Source: Euleptes europaea (Eukaryota; Chordata; Lepidosauria; Squamata; Sphaerodactylidae). Taken from it: a stretch of 64,000 nt of DNA. Position numbers and translations under genes: made by a program. The DNA is taken from assembly GCF_029931775.1 (NCBI RefSeq), contig NW_026612052.1:1-64000 (forward strand). Reading direction: 5' to 3'. Below the pieces are notes generated by a model, which did not search any database, had not been told where the DNA came from, and was given only the letters and a program-made list of their open reading frames with translations. Of the stretch, positions 1 to 10,659 are shown in pieces (position 1 is the first letter of the stretch; each line of letters begins with the position of its first letter).

Positions 1-940
1 GTAATAAATAGGGTGAGTACACTTCAGTCAATAATCTTTCTATGTTTCTTTTTCAACAGGAGCAGGTTTGTATGGACAAAAGGATGTCAATGGACAAAGT
101 TCATCGTGAGGATACGATTGTTTCAAAGTCTCAAATTCAAATCTTCGTCAGTCCTTCATAACAGAAGTCTCATAAATTCCTATGTTAACATCCATATTGC
201 ACAATCGCCTTAGGGTAAGGTTTCCAAAATATTGCAATATCAAAATATCCCAAGCAGGGTAAAATTCAAAAATCCTTCCTCTAAGGGTAAGGTCAGAAAA
301 AGGCTGGCCTTTTTTATTTTTTATTTTATGCCAAATATTGGCATGCTCATAACTTCCATAATCTGAAGCGATTTGTACAATCTCAACACTGAAAGCCGTA
401 ATGTATTCTTGAGGTATTCCTTCCATGCCCGTCTAGAATGCCATATATGTGTCATATGCATGTCATTCTTCCTCTTAACAAACAGGTGCAGATTATAAAT
501 TTGCTTCAAGAATACTTTCCACTAGTAAGAGATTTGCAATGCAATTACAGTTACCAAGTGGCCAGGAGAAAAAATGCTGCCCCTTTAATAGAGGCTTAAT
601 GTCTCAAAATGGACAATTGAAGCTTTTCATGGCATGGAGATAAATAACATTGCCTGCCATTTGCTGCAGACTGGGAAAACCCTATATTGGATTGCACTGT
701 TTCATCCATATACAACCAGAAAAGGTATTCTTGCTGCACCTGAACTCTTTACAAAAACGTATCATGCAAATAGAAGGAATTTCCCTTGTCCTCAGAATTT
801 TCTTCACTTTATAATCTTTAATACTGACTTATCTATCAGAAACTCAACAGGTAAGGCTTTCCCCACTGCTAAGAAAAGGTTGTTGCGTTACTTTTTTTGC
901 TTGTCCTGAACAGCCACCATTTTTAAAGGTAGTAACTCGA
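1..940. other. Intergenic, no gene recognised
   Basis: AT-rich noncoding sequence. The short frames here show no domain or recognisable motif. One stretch, about 545-640, resembles 13325-13420 (shared core CCCTTTAATA(G/A)AGGCTTAAT and a following AGCTTTTC/ACTTTTC), so it is an interspersed repeat of unknown class. Confidence 0.5.
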
Positions 941-944
941 TAGA

Positions 945-1375
945 TTGACGGTTCCAGCCCACCACTTAAAATCATCTTCCAAAACTTCTCTCTCTCTGCC
1001 TGCAAAGGAGAGACAGTGGGCACAAGAAAAGGGCCTTCACAAAGACAGGGCTTTCTCAGTGGTGACACCTCCCATTTGGAAGTCCCTTGAGGCTTGCATG
1101 GTGCCTATCTTACTTTGCTATAGGTGCCCTTTCTATTTTTACCCAAGATTTCAACTGAAGGGGCTCCATTTTTTTTAGTTGTTTGTGTGGTCTGCTTCTT
1201 GCCTGAGGACTGTTTCATAAAGATATTTCAAGTTGCTGAGCTCCGTTTTTTATGGATTGCTTTTATGCTTTGGTTATATAGAATTACTTTTCTGACAATT
1301 TTATGATCCACCTTGAGCAGCCCTCTGGGAAGACAACATATATATATTTGCCAAAATATATAAATAGGTAACATC
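945..1375 (+). mobile_element. 3' end of a non-LTR retrotransposon (LINE), degraded
   Basis: The frame at 945-1178 contains DRAFSVVTPPIWKSLE, which resembles the C-terminal tail 'RAFSVVAPRLWNSLP' that I know from lizard LINE reverse transcriptases. It is followed by an AT-rich 3' region (ATCCACCTTGAGCAGCC, then TATATATATTTGCC) like the 3'UTR of such LINEs. The 5' part is missing, as is usual for 5'-truncated LINE copies. The clade (L2, CR1 or other) is not resolved. Confidence 0.45.
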
Positions 1376-1580
1376 CATAAATTGGGCTGCATCCAACCAG
1401 CTTTTTCACTAAATAATACACAATTTGTTTCATTATTACAGCTCCTGTCCCATGTGTCTTTTGTTTATGACAGCATTATTCTCCTTGGCCACCTTTTTTA
1501 GTGGACAAATGGGAATCACTCCTCCCTTCTTCTCCAGCAAAAAATCTGCTTGGATGCAGCCTGTTGCATGTATTCATATA

Positions 1581-2047
1581 TAGGTAGAGTAACCCTTATC
1601 TGGATATCCCATATCCGGACTGATCCGAAAACCAGACTCCTCGAGCCAGCATGCAGGCAGATCCATGCTGCCTGCTTTCAATGTTTCCTCTCACCTAAAA
1701 ATAAAATAAAATACAGTGTACACTGCATCATAGGTGGAGACTGAAAGTCTGCCATTGTTAGTTTGCTGTTGCTCTTGTTTAACAGTTGGTATAGATATTC
1801 TGGTGAGACAGTTACACCTTTGCTTTCTGATGGTTCAATGTATACAAAATTGTTAAAAATATTGTATAAAATTACATTCAGGCTATGTGTATGAAGTGTA
1901 TATAAAACATAAATGAATTGGGGTCCTATCCTCAAGATATCGCATTATGTATATGCAAAAATTCCAAAATATTCCTACATGCGGAAAGATCCAAAATACG
2001 GACCACTTCTGGTCCCACGTAGTCCGGGTAAGGGATACTCAACCTGT
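1581..2047 (-). mobile_element. Tigger/MER2-like DNA transposon remnant (non-autonomous)
   Basis: The right end reads GGATACTCAACCTGT, the reverse complement of the TTGAGTATCC terminus of MER2-type Tigger elements. The left end carries a diverged counterpart (GGTAGAGTAACCCTTATC). On the - strand the interior matches the second copy near 39570: GCATATACATAATG, then ATATCTTGAGGATAGGACC, a TTCATTTATGTTTTATA stretch and TACAATATTTTTAA. It has no coding capacity and ends about 155 bp upstream of the first OR start codon. Confidence 0.6.
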
Positions 2048-2177
2048 GCAATGTCCCAGAAGCGCTAGGGTGTTATTTCAAAATCTAAATTGGCCCGATC
2101 TTCATGTGTTTTAAAAAGTAGATGTTTCTAAAATGTACTCAACAGCAAACCAATTCTACTTGTTTCTATTTCCACAG

Positions 2178-2203
2178 ATTTTAAGTGTGCTGAATAACTC
2201 AAC
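2178..2203 (+). promoter_or_regulatory. Candidate 3' splice site and 5'UTR end of the OR at 2204
   Basis: A pyrimidine-rich tract ending TTTCCACAG places a plausible splice acceptor at 2176-2177, 26 bases before the ATG. Many vertebrate OR genes have noncoding 5' exons spliced just upstream of a single coding exon, so the last exon probably begins here. The upstream exon and promoter are not recognisable. Confidence 0.45.
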
Positions 2204-3133
2204 ATGGAAAATCAAACCATAATAACAGAGTTTATACTGTTGGGGCTCTCCAGTGACCCACATCTACAGGTTTTTCTGTTCTTGTTGTTTCTAATCATAT
2301 TTTCAATGATATTATTAGGGAATGCAACAATTATTCTGGTGATCCGGATGGAGGTTGGCCTTCAGAGCCCTATGTTCTTCTTCCTCAGCCATTTAGCCCT
2401 TGTGGACATCTATTATTCCTCGGTCACTCTCCCAAAGATGCTGGAAAACTTCATTGCACAGAACAAAACCATTTCCCTGGAAGGATGCATCACTCAGATC
2501 TTTTTCTTTTTCCAGTCTGCCGATGCTGAGGTTTTCATCCTCTCCGCAATGGCTTATGACCGCTATGTTGCCATCTGTGACCCACTGCATTATTCCACCA
2601 TCATGAAAAAGACTTTCTGCAGACAGCTGGTGGGTGGAGCATGGTTATTGGGTTTCTTATATGCGATGGCAAACACGTTGCCATTGGCAAATGCCCATTT
2701 TTGCGGGAACAATACTATCCCCCACTATAGCTGTGAACTTCCTTCCCTCTTGCCATTGTCTTGCAGCTACCCTCTCACCAATTATGTTGTGCTTTTCACC
2801 TCTGTAGTAGTATTTGGGCTCAGCTCGTTCCTTCTCACCCTTGTCTCTTATGTTCACATCATCTCCACCATCTTGAAAATTCGCTCCGCCGAGGGGAGAA
2901 GCAAAGCCTTCTCCACCTGCAGCTCCCACCTCATTGTGGTTGGCTTATTTTACTCGGCAGCTTTTTTTCGGTACATGAAGCCCAATTCCGAATCATTTAT
3001 AGAACTGGACAAAGTGGTGTCAATCCAGTACAGCATCTTAACACCCCTGTTCAATCCGATAATATATAGCTTGAAAAACAATGACATCAAAACTGCTTTG
3101 AGAAAATTTTTTGGAAACCTTAGGTTTTTTTAA
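2204..3133 (+). CDS. Olfactory receptor, class II, OR8S1-like (309 aa)
   Basis: Odorant-sensing seven-transmembrane GPCR of the olfactory neuron plasma membrane and cilia, coupling to G-olf by family knowledge. It shows an N-glycosylation site NQT at residues 3-5, the TM1 GN at 39-40, PMFFFL at 57-61 (usual form PMYFFL), MAYDRYVAIC at 116-125 at the end of TM3, the ECL2 cysteines, SY in TM5, [10 protein letters not shown] at 234-243 and the TM7 motif NPIIYSLKN at 284-292. Length is normal for the family. The ATG at 2204 fits the canonical 'MENQT' start. HYSCELPSLLPLSCS and the SLKNND tail recall human OR8S1 from memory; other class II subfamilies remain possible. It is a close paralogue of the gene at 15384. 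Its last third and 3' flank are tandemly duplicated at 4099. Confidence 0.93.
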   Translation: MENQTIITEFILLGLSSDPHLQVFLFLLFLIIFSMILLGNATIILVIRMEVGLQSPMFFFLSHLALVDIYYSSVTLPKMLENFIAQNKTISLEGCITQIFFFFQSADAEVFILSAMAYDRYVAICDPLHYSTIMKKTFCRQLVGGAWLLGFLYAMANTLPLANAHFCGNNTIPHYSCELPSLLPLSCSYPLTNYVVLFTSVVVFGLSSFLLTLVSYVHIISTILKIRSAEGRSKAFSTCSSHLIVVGLFYSAAFFRYMKPNSESFIELDKVVSIQYSILTPLFNPIIYSLKNNDIKTALRKFFGNLRFF

Positions 3134-3145
3134 ATGAAACTCTTA

Positions 3146-3633
3146 CAGCCCATTCCTGTAAATTGGGCCGAAACTTCTTAGGAGGCGGCGTGACCTCACT
3201 GCCAGTGTAAGTGCATGTAATCTCATGTTTAAACGCACTTATGCTGGTGGCGAGGCCAGTCCCACCGGCAGCAGAGCGCCATGGGACCGCACCTCCCCCC
3301 TCCACCGGTGTGGCCTCTCTGTGGAGCAGGCCATGGCGTAGAGAGGCCGTGCCGGCGCAGGGGGACATTCCGGGGGCGTTCCTGGGGGAGGAGCCGCCAG
3401 GTAGGTGGCTTCCTATCCAGTTTCGGCCCTCGCCGCCAGCATCGGGAACGGCGGTGCTGCACGGGAATGAGGCGCAGCCTCGCTGTTCCCTATGGGGCAA
3501 AAGGCCCCAGTAAAACAAAAAAAAGCAGCGAAACGGCTTTTTTTTTTGCTGTGTGTGCGATTCGGCTTAGGAAGAGGCGCCACCGTGCCTCTTCCCCGCT
3601 GACTCCGTACACCACATTTTCAGGAATGGGCTG
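3146..3633. mobile_element. Non-autonomous DNA transposon (MITE) with TA target duplication
   Basis: The 13-bp terminal inverted repeats CAGCCCATTCCTG and CAGGAATGGGCTG are perfect, and both ends are flanked by TA (3144-3145 and 3634-3635). The interior is GC-rich and has no gene; the open frames in it are incidental. The neighbouring duplicate carries the uninterrupted site (ACTCGTAAGATGC at about 4425-4437), so the 488-bp element inserted into the first copy. The TA duplication points to the Tc1/mariner/pogo group or a similar superfamily. A relative lies at 46592. Confidence 0.8.
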
Positions 3634-3635
3634 TA

Positions 3636-4097
3636 AAGATGCAAAGTGCAGAGTGCAGCTGACCATTTTTTAAAATTTATGTAGATATTTACACTCTGCT
3701 TTTTCCTGTGACTCAAGGCTTACATATCTCAATTTCAATACATACAAATATATAATAAAATAACCTCCTTCCCCTTAAAAAATGCCTGAAGGCTACACCC
3801 CATGGAAAGCCCTGGCAAATGAAATGCCCACACTGTGTCCTTGAAAGACCTCTGGAGATACTGCCCCCCTCATCTCCTCAAGGAATCTGGACCATAGAAA
3901 ACCATGGGCAATACCAGGTGATTGTCATAAGTGGGGATCAGCCAGCAGATGGCTGCCTGCGGATCATAGTTGGCACATGGGGACATATGTGATGAGATGG
4001 TCCATTAGATATATGAGACCTAAGTCATGAAGATATTTAAAGGTCCTCAGCAGTACCTTGAATTGAACTGGCAGTAAATTTCACTGTATTAAAACTT
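3636..4097. repeat. 3' flank of the OR at 2204, first copy of a tandem duplication
   Basis: This sequence (GATGCAAAGTGCAG through TGTATTAAAACT) recurs at 4430-4913 in the same orientation with small differences. The two copies lie behind the full OR and the OR remnant respectively, which shows that the duplicated unit was 'OR 3' third plus 3' flank'. The first part (CTCTGCTTTTTCCTGTGACTCAAGGC...) looks like a reversed SINE or LINE tail. Confidence 0.75.
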
Positions 4098-4098
4098 A

Positions 4099-4429
4099 TG
4101 GTTTCAGCCCCTTCCTCCTCACCCTTGTCTCTCATGTTCACATTATCTCCACCATCCTGAAAAGATGCTCTGCCGAGGGGAAAAGCAAAGCCTTCTCTAC
4201 CTGCAGCTCCCACCTCATTGTGGTTGGCTTATTTTACTTGGCAGCTATTTTTCGGAACATGAAGCCCAGTTCCGAAACATTTACAGAGCTGGACAAAGTG
4301 GTGTCGATCCAGTACAGTATCTTAACGCCCTTGTTAAATCCGATCATATATAGCTTGAAAAACAATGACATCAAAACTGCTTTAAAGAAATTTTTTGGAA
4401 ACTTTAGGTTTTTTAAAGGAAACTCGTAA
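4099..4429 (+). pseudogene. OR 3'-fragment duplicated from the gene at 2204
   Basis: About 110 in-frame codons equivalent to residues ~206-309 of the upstream OR: end of TM5, [17 protein letters not shown] (TM6) and LLNPIIYSLKNNDIKTAL (TM7), then a slightly longer tail FFKGNS. No OR sequence precedes 4099; instead the 5' side is the end of the first flank copy (TGTATTAAAACTT). It therefore arose by partial tandem duplication and lacks TM1-TM4. It is not a functional receptor. Divergence from the parent is low (for example FYLAAIFRNMKPSSETFTELDK versus FYSAAFFRYMKPNSESFIELDK, given here in parts of the frame), so it is fairly recent. Confidence 0.9.
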
Positions 4430-4913
4430 GATGCAAAGTGCAGTTGACCGGTTATTTATTTATGTAGATATTTATACTCTGCTTTTTCCTGTGACTCAAG
4501 GCTTACATATCTCAATTTTAAAACATACAAAAATACAATAAAACTTAAATAACCTCCTTCCCCTTAAAAAAGTGCCTCAAGGCTACACCCCATGAAAAGC
4601 CCTGGCAAATAAAAAGCCCACACTGTGTCTTCGAAAGACCTCTGAAGATACTGCCCCCCTCATCTCCTCAGGGAACCTGGATCATAGGTTGGGAGCTACT
4701 ATAGAAAACCATGGGCAATGCCAGGTGACTGTCATAAGTGGGGATCAGCCAGCAGATGGCAGCCTGTGGACCATAGCTGTCACATGGGGACATATGTGAG
4801 GAGATGGGCCATTAGAGATATCAGACCTAGGCCATGAAGATATTTAAATATCCTAAACAGTACCTTGAATTGAACTTTGGAGCACACTGGCAGTAAATTT
4901 CAGTGTATTAAAA
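4430..4913. repeat. Second copy of the duplicated OR 3' flank
   Basis: Homologous to 3636-4097, including the phrases GATGCAAAGTGCAG, GTAGATATTTATACTCTGC and CTTGAATTGAACT. It has a short extra stretch, TTGGAGCACAC, near its end. There is no TA-flanked transposon between the OR remnant and this copy. Confidence 0.75.
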
Positions 4914-5243
4914 CTGGTAAAATACATTTCCATCAACTAGCCCGGACAGTAACCAGAATGGGTTGGAGTCAACCAGTTTATCTCCTTGGTCTAACTCATT
5001 TCCCTCCTCATTGCAACCCTCATCCTGCAGGACTTCTTTCCCCATAGGTCCAACAATCCCTAGAGTTGCTTTTTTGATGCCCCAAAAGATCTCATCCCTC
5101 TTTTGCCAGCAGAAAGGGCCCAGCAAAATGATACAAGTGATACAAGGCAGATTGGTACTCCCCTGACCTGACTCACAGCCACATTTACATAGGCCAGGGG
5201 TACCCAATGTGGTGTCCTGGGACATCATGGCACCCACTAACGT

Positions 5244-5909
5244 TAGGGTTGCCAACCTCCAGGTACTGAGAAATCAAAGAAATGAGCACTTATGGCATAA
5301 ACTGAGAGCTGTTACGCCAGTTAGTATGCAATATTTTATCCTAAAGCAGTTATATAACTTGCAATGACAAATATAATTAGCAGTGTGTGATATATTTGCA
5401 AGGACCTAACCTATCTGCTTACATGATTCACAATTCACAACAATCAGTAATGTTGTTAACAACAAGCGAAATTAGCTTTCCAATTCCAAAGTGTATAATT
5501 GCTTATAGCAACATTCAAATGTCCATAGAAGCCACCAACAATGGTGTTTTAACATGTAAGCAGCAAGGTTAGGTCCTTGCAGATATATAGCACACTGCTA
5601 ATTATATTTGTCATTGCAAGTTATATAACTGCTTTAGGATAAAACATTGCATACTAACTGGCGTAACAGCTCTCAGTTTGTGCCATCTGTGCTCATTTCT
5701 TTGATTTCTCAACCTCCAGGAACTAGCTGGAGATCTCCTGCTATTACCACTGATTTCCATCCAGTAGAGATCAGTTCACCTGAACAAAATGTCCACTTTG
5801 GCAATTGAACTCTATGGCATTGAAGTCCCTCTCCTCCCCAAACCCTGCCCTCCTCAGGCTCTGCCCCCAAAATCTCCAGGTATTTCCCAACCCAGAGCTG
5901 GCAATTCTA
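5244..5909. mobile_element. TAGGGTTGCC-family hAT-type MITE inside the outer element
   Basis: Starts TAGGGTTGCCAACCTCCAGG and ends GAGCTGGCAATTCTA, matching the family seen at 17823, 36229, 38799 and 57781. Removing the inner 5268-5724 insertion and one target copy leaves a body of about 209 bp, the same length as three other copies. The flanking octamers ACTAACGT and CCTGACAC are only half matched, so this copy is old. Confidence 0.7.
5268..5710. mobile_element. 443-bp foldback element with 158-bp inverted arms and 14-bp target duplication
   Basis: Arms 5268-5425 and 5553-5710 are near-perfect reverse complements beginning GAGAAATCAAAGAAATGAGC, with a loop of about 130 bp. The sequence immediately outside is AACCTCCAGGTACT (5254-5267) on the left and AACCTCCAGGAACT (5711-5724) on the right, a 14-bp direct duplication with one mismatch. 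The host site is known from other copies of the surrounding MITE (CCTCCAGGTACTAGCTGG), so the duplication length is well supported. It has no open frame of note. A duplication this long is unusual for a DNA transposon; the superfamily is not assigned. Confidence 0.8.
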
Positions 5910-6469
5910 CCTGACACCCTTTCTTCATCCTGCTATCCGTTTTTAGGAAGTGGGTGGGACCAGGTAGGGATTTTGCCCAGCAAGGCTTCTTATTTAGTAC
6001 TGGAGAATTGATTGGCTGAGCAGATTTTTTAAAATGTTGTGCTGCCACCATAGCACAAGGATCTGCACTGCATTACTGAAGTTAAGCTGTGGCAATCATT
6101 TTTTAGTTGGCTCCGCCTCCTGTGGTAGCCGTTTTGTGATAGCCATTTTGTTGCTGCCCCCCATCTCGCTGTGTCAGAATTCCAAATGTGCCCACAGGCT
6201 CAAAAACGTTGGGGACCCCTGATACAGGGGAACACACCTTTGAAAGTGCTCTTTGAAAGGGGCGGTGTTTCAGATTTCTCTCCTCCACCATTTTTGAATA
6301 GGCCCCTGTTTTATTTTTTTTAAGCTTTGCATGACTCAACGTATGGGCGCTAAGATCCAAAATATTAGCAACATAGGAATACAAAGTTCATTATTATCCC
6401 AAAATAGGGCTTTTATACAAAGTATTGCCAGACAGCCAAATAGATTTCAGGAAGTTATCTATGTATGAG

Positions 6470-6712
6470 ATACAGTGTGGTGCAGAGGTTACGACTACCT
6501 GGGACTACTACCTGGGAGACCTGGGTTCAAATCCCCACTTGCGCCATGGAAGCTCGCTGGGTGACCTAGGGCCAGTCATACTCTCTCAGCCTAACCTACC
6601 TCACAGGGTTGTTGTGAGGATAAAATGGAAGAGAGGAAAGTGATGTGAGCTGCCTTGGGTTCCCATTGGGGAGAAAGGTGGGGTACACATTAAGTAAACA
6701 AAAATAAATGAT
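6470..6712 (+). mobile_element. tRNA-derived SINE
   Basis: TACAGTGTGGTGCAGAGGTT, then GGTTCAAATCC (box B-like), GGGTGACCTAGGGCCAGTCA, TCAGCCTAACCTACCTCACAGGG and GAGGATAAAATGGAAGAG, ending in an A-rich AAATAAATGATAA tail. This is the body seen in the other SINE copies of the window. Confidence 0.75.
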
Positions 6713-7135
6713 AATACATTTATATGTCCTTTTTTCTGTGGCATTTACAAATTATCTTCCTCAGTGGTCATAAATACAAAATGTGATTATTAAAGATGCA
6801 TCCAGAAATGCACCTTAGAAGGTATATTTTATCTGGGGGGGGGGGGGAAACCAACCTTAGATCTTGCTTGGCCTAATGTTAACTACTAACACAAACCATG
6901 GGTCTGGCAACGTGGAAACTTGCTCACACAAACATATGGTATAAAATTACCAATGTTTCCAGATGTGTATAACATCAAGCAGTGATAAAATGTATTGGCT
7001 TCAGAAGTTAAGCTGAACAAATCCTGGAGCGAGCAAACCAGTCAGGTAACAAGAATTTTCTTTTATTCCCCTCCACACACACACACATGCATTTTTTGAT
7101 GGTGGTTATGAGGGCATGGAAACCCAGTGGTAGAT

Positions 7136-7263
<128 letters not shown>

Positions 7264-7764
7264 GTCCTTCATGAACCTTCGTATATCAACAGGAGGAGAA
7301 AAGAAGATGTCCTCCTCCCTTTTCCACAGGTGGAAAAGTTGACTGGATCCATCCCAGTAGATCAAGAGTACTATTTACACAAGGGAGAAACAAAAAACAT
7401 GTTGGTGTTGAAACAGTGGGAGCTGTGAAATTTGGTTTTGTTGAACAGAGCAGGGAGGGTTGAAGCACCTGCTGGTTTAGCTGATGTCCAGCTTGCCTGG
7501 TGTGAGCATGGAACCAATTTTTCACCAGGCAGTATGGCTGTTCTTGAGCCTTTTGAGCATATTCAGTGGAATCAGCAACACTTCACTCATGTGCAATCTC
7601 ACACAGCCCAATTAGAGTCCTAGCTCCACCCCATCCATGGTTGCTGCATGCCATAAATGCTAAAGCAAACGACAAATTGAGCAACTGCCATTCTTCCAGC
7701 AAGCCGTAATGTTCAGGGCACTCTAAAGTCGCCATCCTGAAGAGCATGCCTCTGCTATGGGGTT

Positions 7765-8451
7765 TAGGGCTGTCAATTCGGTTCGGTCCGAACAGAAAAT
7801 CAACCGAATTCTCCTCGATTCGGCGCTTTTCTGTTCGGACGGATCCGAACTCAAAACTGGCGGGCAACCGGGGGGGCCGAATTCAGCGAGTTCGGGAGTT
7901 CGCGAATAAATCCGGCAAATTTGGCCGTCAGTAAGCAGGCGCGGGGTGCCCTTTAAACTGATCGGCCGGGATCGGTGCCCTTTAAACTCCCGGCCGGGAG
8001 GCGCAGATCAGTTTAAAGGGCAGCCCGCCCCCCTTCAGGGGAGCCGGCTGAAGAGGCGTGGGGTGCCCTTTAAACTGATCTGCGCCTCCCGGCCGGGAGG
8101 CGCAGGTGAGTTTAAAGGGCAGCCCGCACCTTTCAGCGGGCTCCCCTGGAGAGATCAGTTTAAAGGGCAGCCCGCCCCCCTTTAGGGGAGCCCGCTGAAA
8201 GGTGCAGGCTGCCCTTTAAACTGACCTGCGCCTCCCAGCTGGGAGGCTCAGATCAGTTTAAAGGGCCCCCGCACGCCTTCAGGGAATCCCTCTGAAGGCG
8301 CGCGGGGGCCGAATTTTCCCCCAAACTCCGGATCCCCCCGAATTTCCGGGGATCCGAAGCGGGGGAGTTCGGACTTCGGCACGGCCCGAATAAAAACGGG
8401 CTGAATTTTGCCGAATCCGAACTGTACCGAATTTTTTTTTTGACAGCCCTA
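7765..8451. mobile_element. hAT-type non-autonomous element with GC-rich palindromic core
   Basis: Ends TAGGGCTGTCAATTCGGTTC and TTTTTTTGACAGCCCTA, with subterminal GAATTCGG/CCGAATTC motifs, are flanked by perfect 8-bp duplications ATGGGGTT (7757-7764 and 8452-8459). The core, about 7950-8290, repeats GCCCTTTAAACTGATC and its reverse complement many times, around GC-rich palindromes such as CGCCTCCCGGCCGGGAGGCG. It has no coding capacity. The TAGGG terminus and 8-bp duplication place it with hAT elements. A larger relative lies at 27360. Confidence 0.88.
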
Positions 8452-8459
8452 ATGGGGTT

Positions 8460-10450
8460 AACACATTGGAAATAAAGCAACAGTTGAACTCCCTTTAGTT
8501 GTGCTCCTGGGAGGAACATTTCTGTCTCACCTACAATTCATCAAGGATCAAAAAGAACTCTTGGGGGTGGGGGGGAGCTCCCAGTTGGTATAAATAGTAG
8601 CATACATTCCCTTTGTTTTCAGAGAGCTGGGGATCCATTTGGAATATATATATAAGGTATTTCCTCCACAATATTCTGATATTTGAAGATATACTGTTAA
8701 GGTGACCAGATATACAAGAGGACAATACTTTTAACAGATACACAAATGGATGGATTTTAATAGATGTGGGATGTGTGGCAAAAGTTTAAAAGAGCTGCAT
8801 CTGACAATTGTCCCTCTTCTGTGACATGCTTAAAGGCTCCAGAGCCCACTCATGTTTTACTTTTGTTCATCCTGTCTACTGTATTTTAGATTATGGAACT
8901 ATACATTGAAGGTGTCCAGAAGATATGAGTAGGGTTCATTAATTTTGTCCCGTGTTTATATAGATCAGTTGAACTGATCACTCTGCAATTTCTGTGCATT
9001 TTCTTGCTTCTGGACACATTTTCGGCGGGAAATGTGGAATGTCTGAAGGAGCTAAAGATTGATTTTCCAGACTTTATCTCTTGCCACAGGGTTAATTTTC
9101 TTGATTCTGAGGGAAGGGTGTTTGTCTCAAAAATCAGAACCTTCAGAAAAAGATATGAGAAGCAGTGATGGAAATTATTTAATTATTATTAATTATTTTA
9201 TCCTGTCACTGCACCTTACTAACCTAGCGAGAGATAAGGTGACAAATGCATATACCAGGTGGTGTCAAAATTTCCTTGGGTAATGGATATTAAAACAATT
9301 CCAGACAGGGAAACAATCATTGCACCTCAAGGAGATGAGACAAGTGAAGAACAAGTCTACTGACTTACAAAATGTTCTCATAATACCAGGTATCAATCAT
9401 CATCTATCCCCTCTATAAACAAAACACTGGTATTATGGGTATGAGCCATCATGTCACACCCAGGATTTGGTGATATGAAAAGAGTCATAACATGAGTTAA
9501 GGGGCAACTCATCTATGGTAAGTAATAAAAGCAGTGAGGTAAAAAAAATAATCTTAAGTAACATGCAATATGAGTTAGTATTTATTTTAATGTTTAGTTA
9601 TACCAAAAATCACATCAGTGTATTACTTTGTTGGAAGGAAATAGGAATTATTTTAAGAACTAAGAAGTCTGGCAGTAGGCAATAATACTTTGATACAAAA
9701 TTAAATTTTTCACTGTGGTTTGAGATTAAGAAAACCTCTGGAAAAAGAACTCTAATTTACAAGACAATCTGTTTTTAAAAATGTCTCAATTACCATCCAG
9801 GTGAGGTCATGGACTATTAAAAGCAGTACTTACAAATATGCAAAAATCTTTTTTTGGCTCAGGCCATACTCTGAACCATAAACCCTTAATGCTAATAGTG
9901 CTGCATCTGAGAATCTCTAGCATTATTTAAGGTCACTTTAATGCTTAGGGCAATTAAGGGAAATAATATTGGCAATTGAAGTTTCAGTTTAAGCAATTAG
10001 GAAATACACCATATATACAGTTTAGCAAATGTTCCAAGTCCAGTAATTCAGCTACATGATCACAGTCTCATGAAGCTATCTTATACTATCAAGGATCAAT
10101 ATTGTCTACTCTGGCTGGCAGCAGATGTCCAAGGTCTCAGGGAAGGGTCTTCCATGTCATCTACTGCCTTTCTGACAAAAGATTCTGGGGATTGAACCTG
10201 GGACATTCTGCATGTAAACCAAATACTTTATCATTGAGGTACAGCTCCAGTCCATCATAAAAGCTTTGTTAGCCTAGAATCCAAATGTCTGGTCCTGGAA
10301 AATGTATAACTAGATTTATGCAAGGAGGTGCACTGACTTTTCTATGTAGCTTTCATTTTTTACAAAAATAAATTTGTGTTTATGGGTACATTAAGTTCAT
10401 CTTTTGAATAGTTTATCATCCATGACCACAACCAAACAGTCCTGAGAGTA
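8460..10450. other. Intergenic, no gene recognised
   Basis: About 2 kb of AT-rich DNA. Only short frames (up to about 74 codons) occur, none with recognisable motifs, and I see no clear repeat boundaries. Confidence 0.5.
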
Positions 10451-10454
10451 AGCT

Positions 10455-10659
10455 CCGTAGATGGTGAACTGGATTTGTTTCCCCAGTCCTACACATGAAG
10501 CCAGCTGGGTGGCTTTAGGCTAGTCACAGCTCTCTCAGCCCCACCTACCTCACTGGATGTCTGTTGTGGGGAAGGGAAAGGTGATTGTAAGCCGGTTTGA
10601 TTCTTCCTTAAGTGGTAGAGAAAGTTGGCATATAAAAACCAACTATTCTTCTTCTTCTA
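10455..10659 (+). mobile_element. tRNA-derived (Sauria-type) SINE, 5' part degraded
   Basis: Contains GTCCTACACATGAAGCCAGC, GGCTAGTCACAGCTCTCTCA, CCCACCTACCTCACTGG, a TGATTGTAAGCCGGTTTGA stretch and the ending TATAAAAACCAACTATTC followed by a CTT-rich tail. This matches the SINE at 20712 and, reversed, 12732. Confidence 0.75.

Larger units (their letters stand above)
5195..6221. mobile_element. Outer hAT-type MITE, split by a nested insertion
   Basis: Termini CAGGGGTACCCAA and TTGGGGACCCCTG form imperfect inverted repeats typical of hAT elements. The flanking octamers ACATAGGC and ATACAGGG agree at five of eight positions, compatible with an old 8-bp target duplication. The body is 5195-5243 plus about 5910-6221; everything between is a later insertion. 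There is no coding capacity. Confidence 0.6.

Noticed and set aside
3120-3673. Overlapping 130-132 codon GC-rich frames on both strands
   Set aside because: They lie inside the TA-flanked MITE and are caused by its GC-rich composition.
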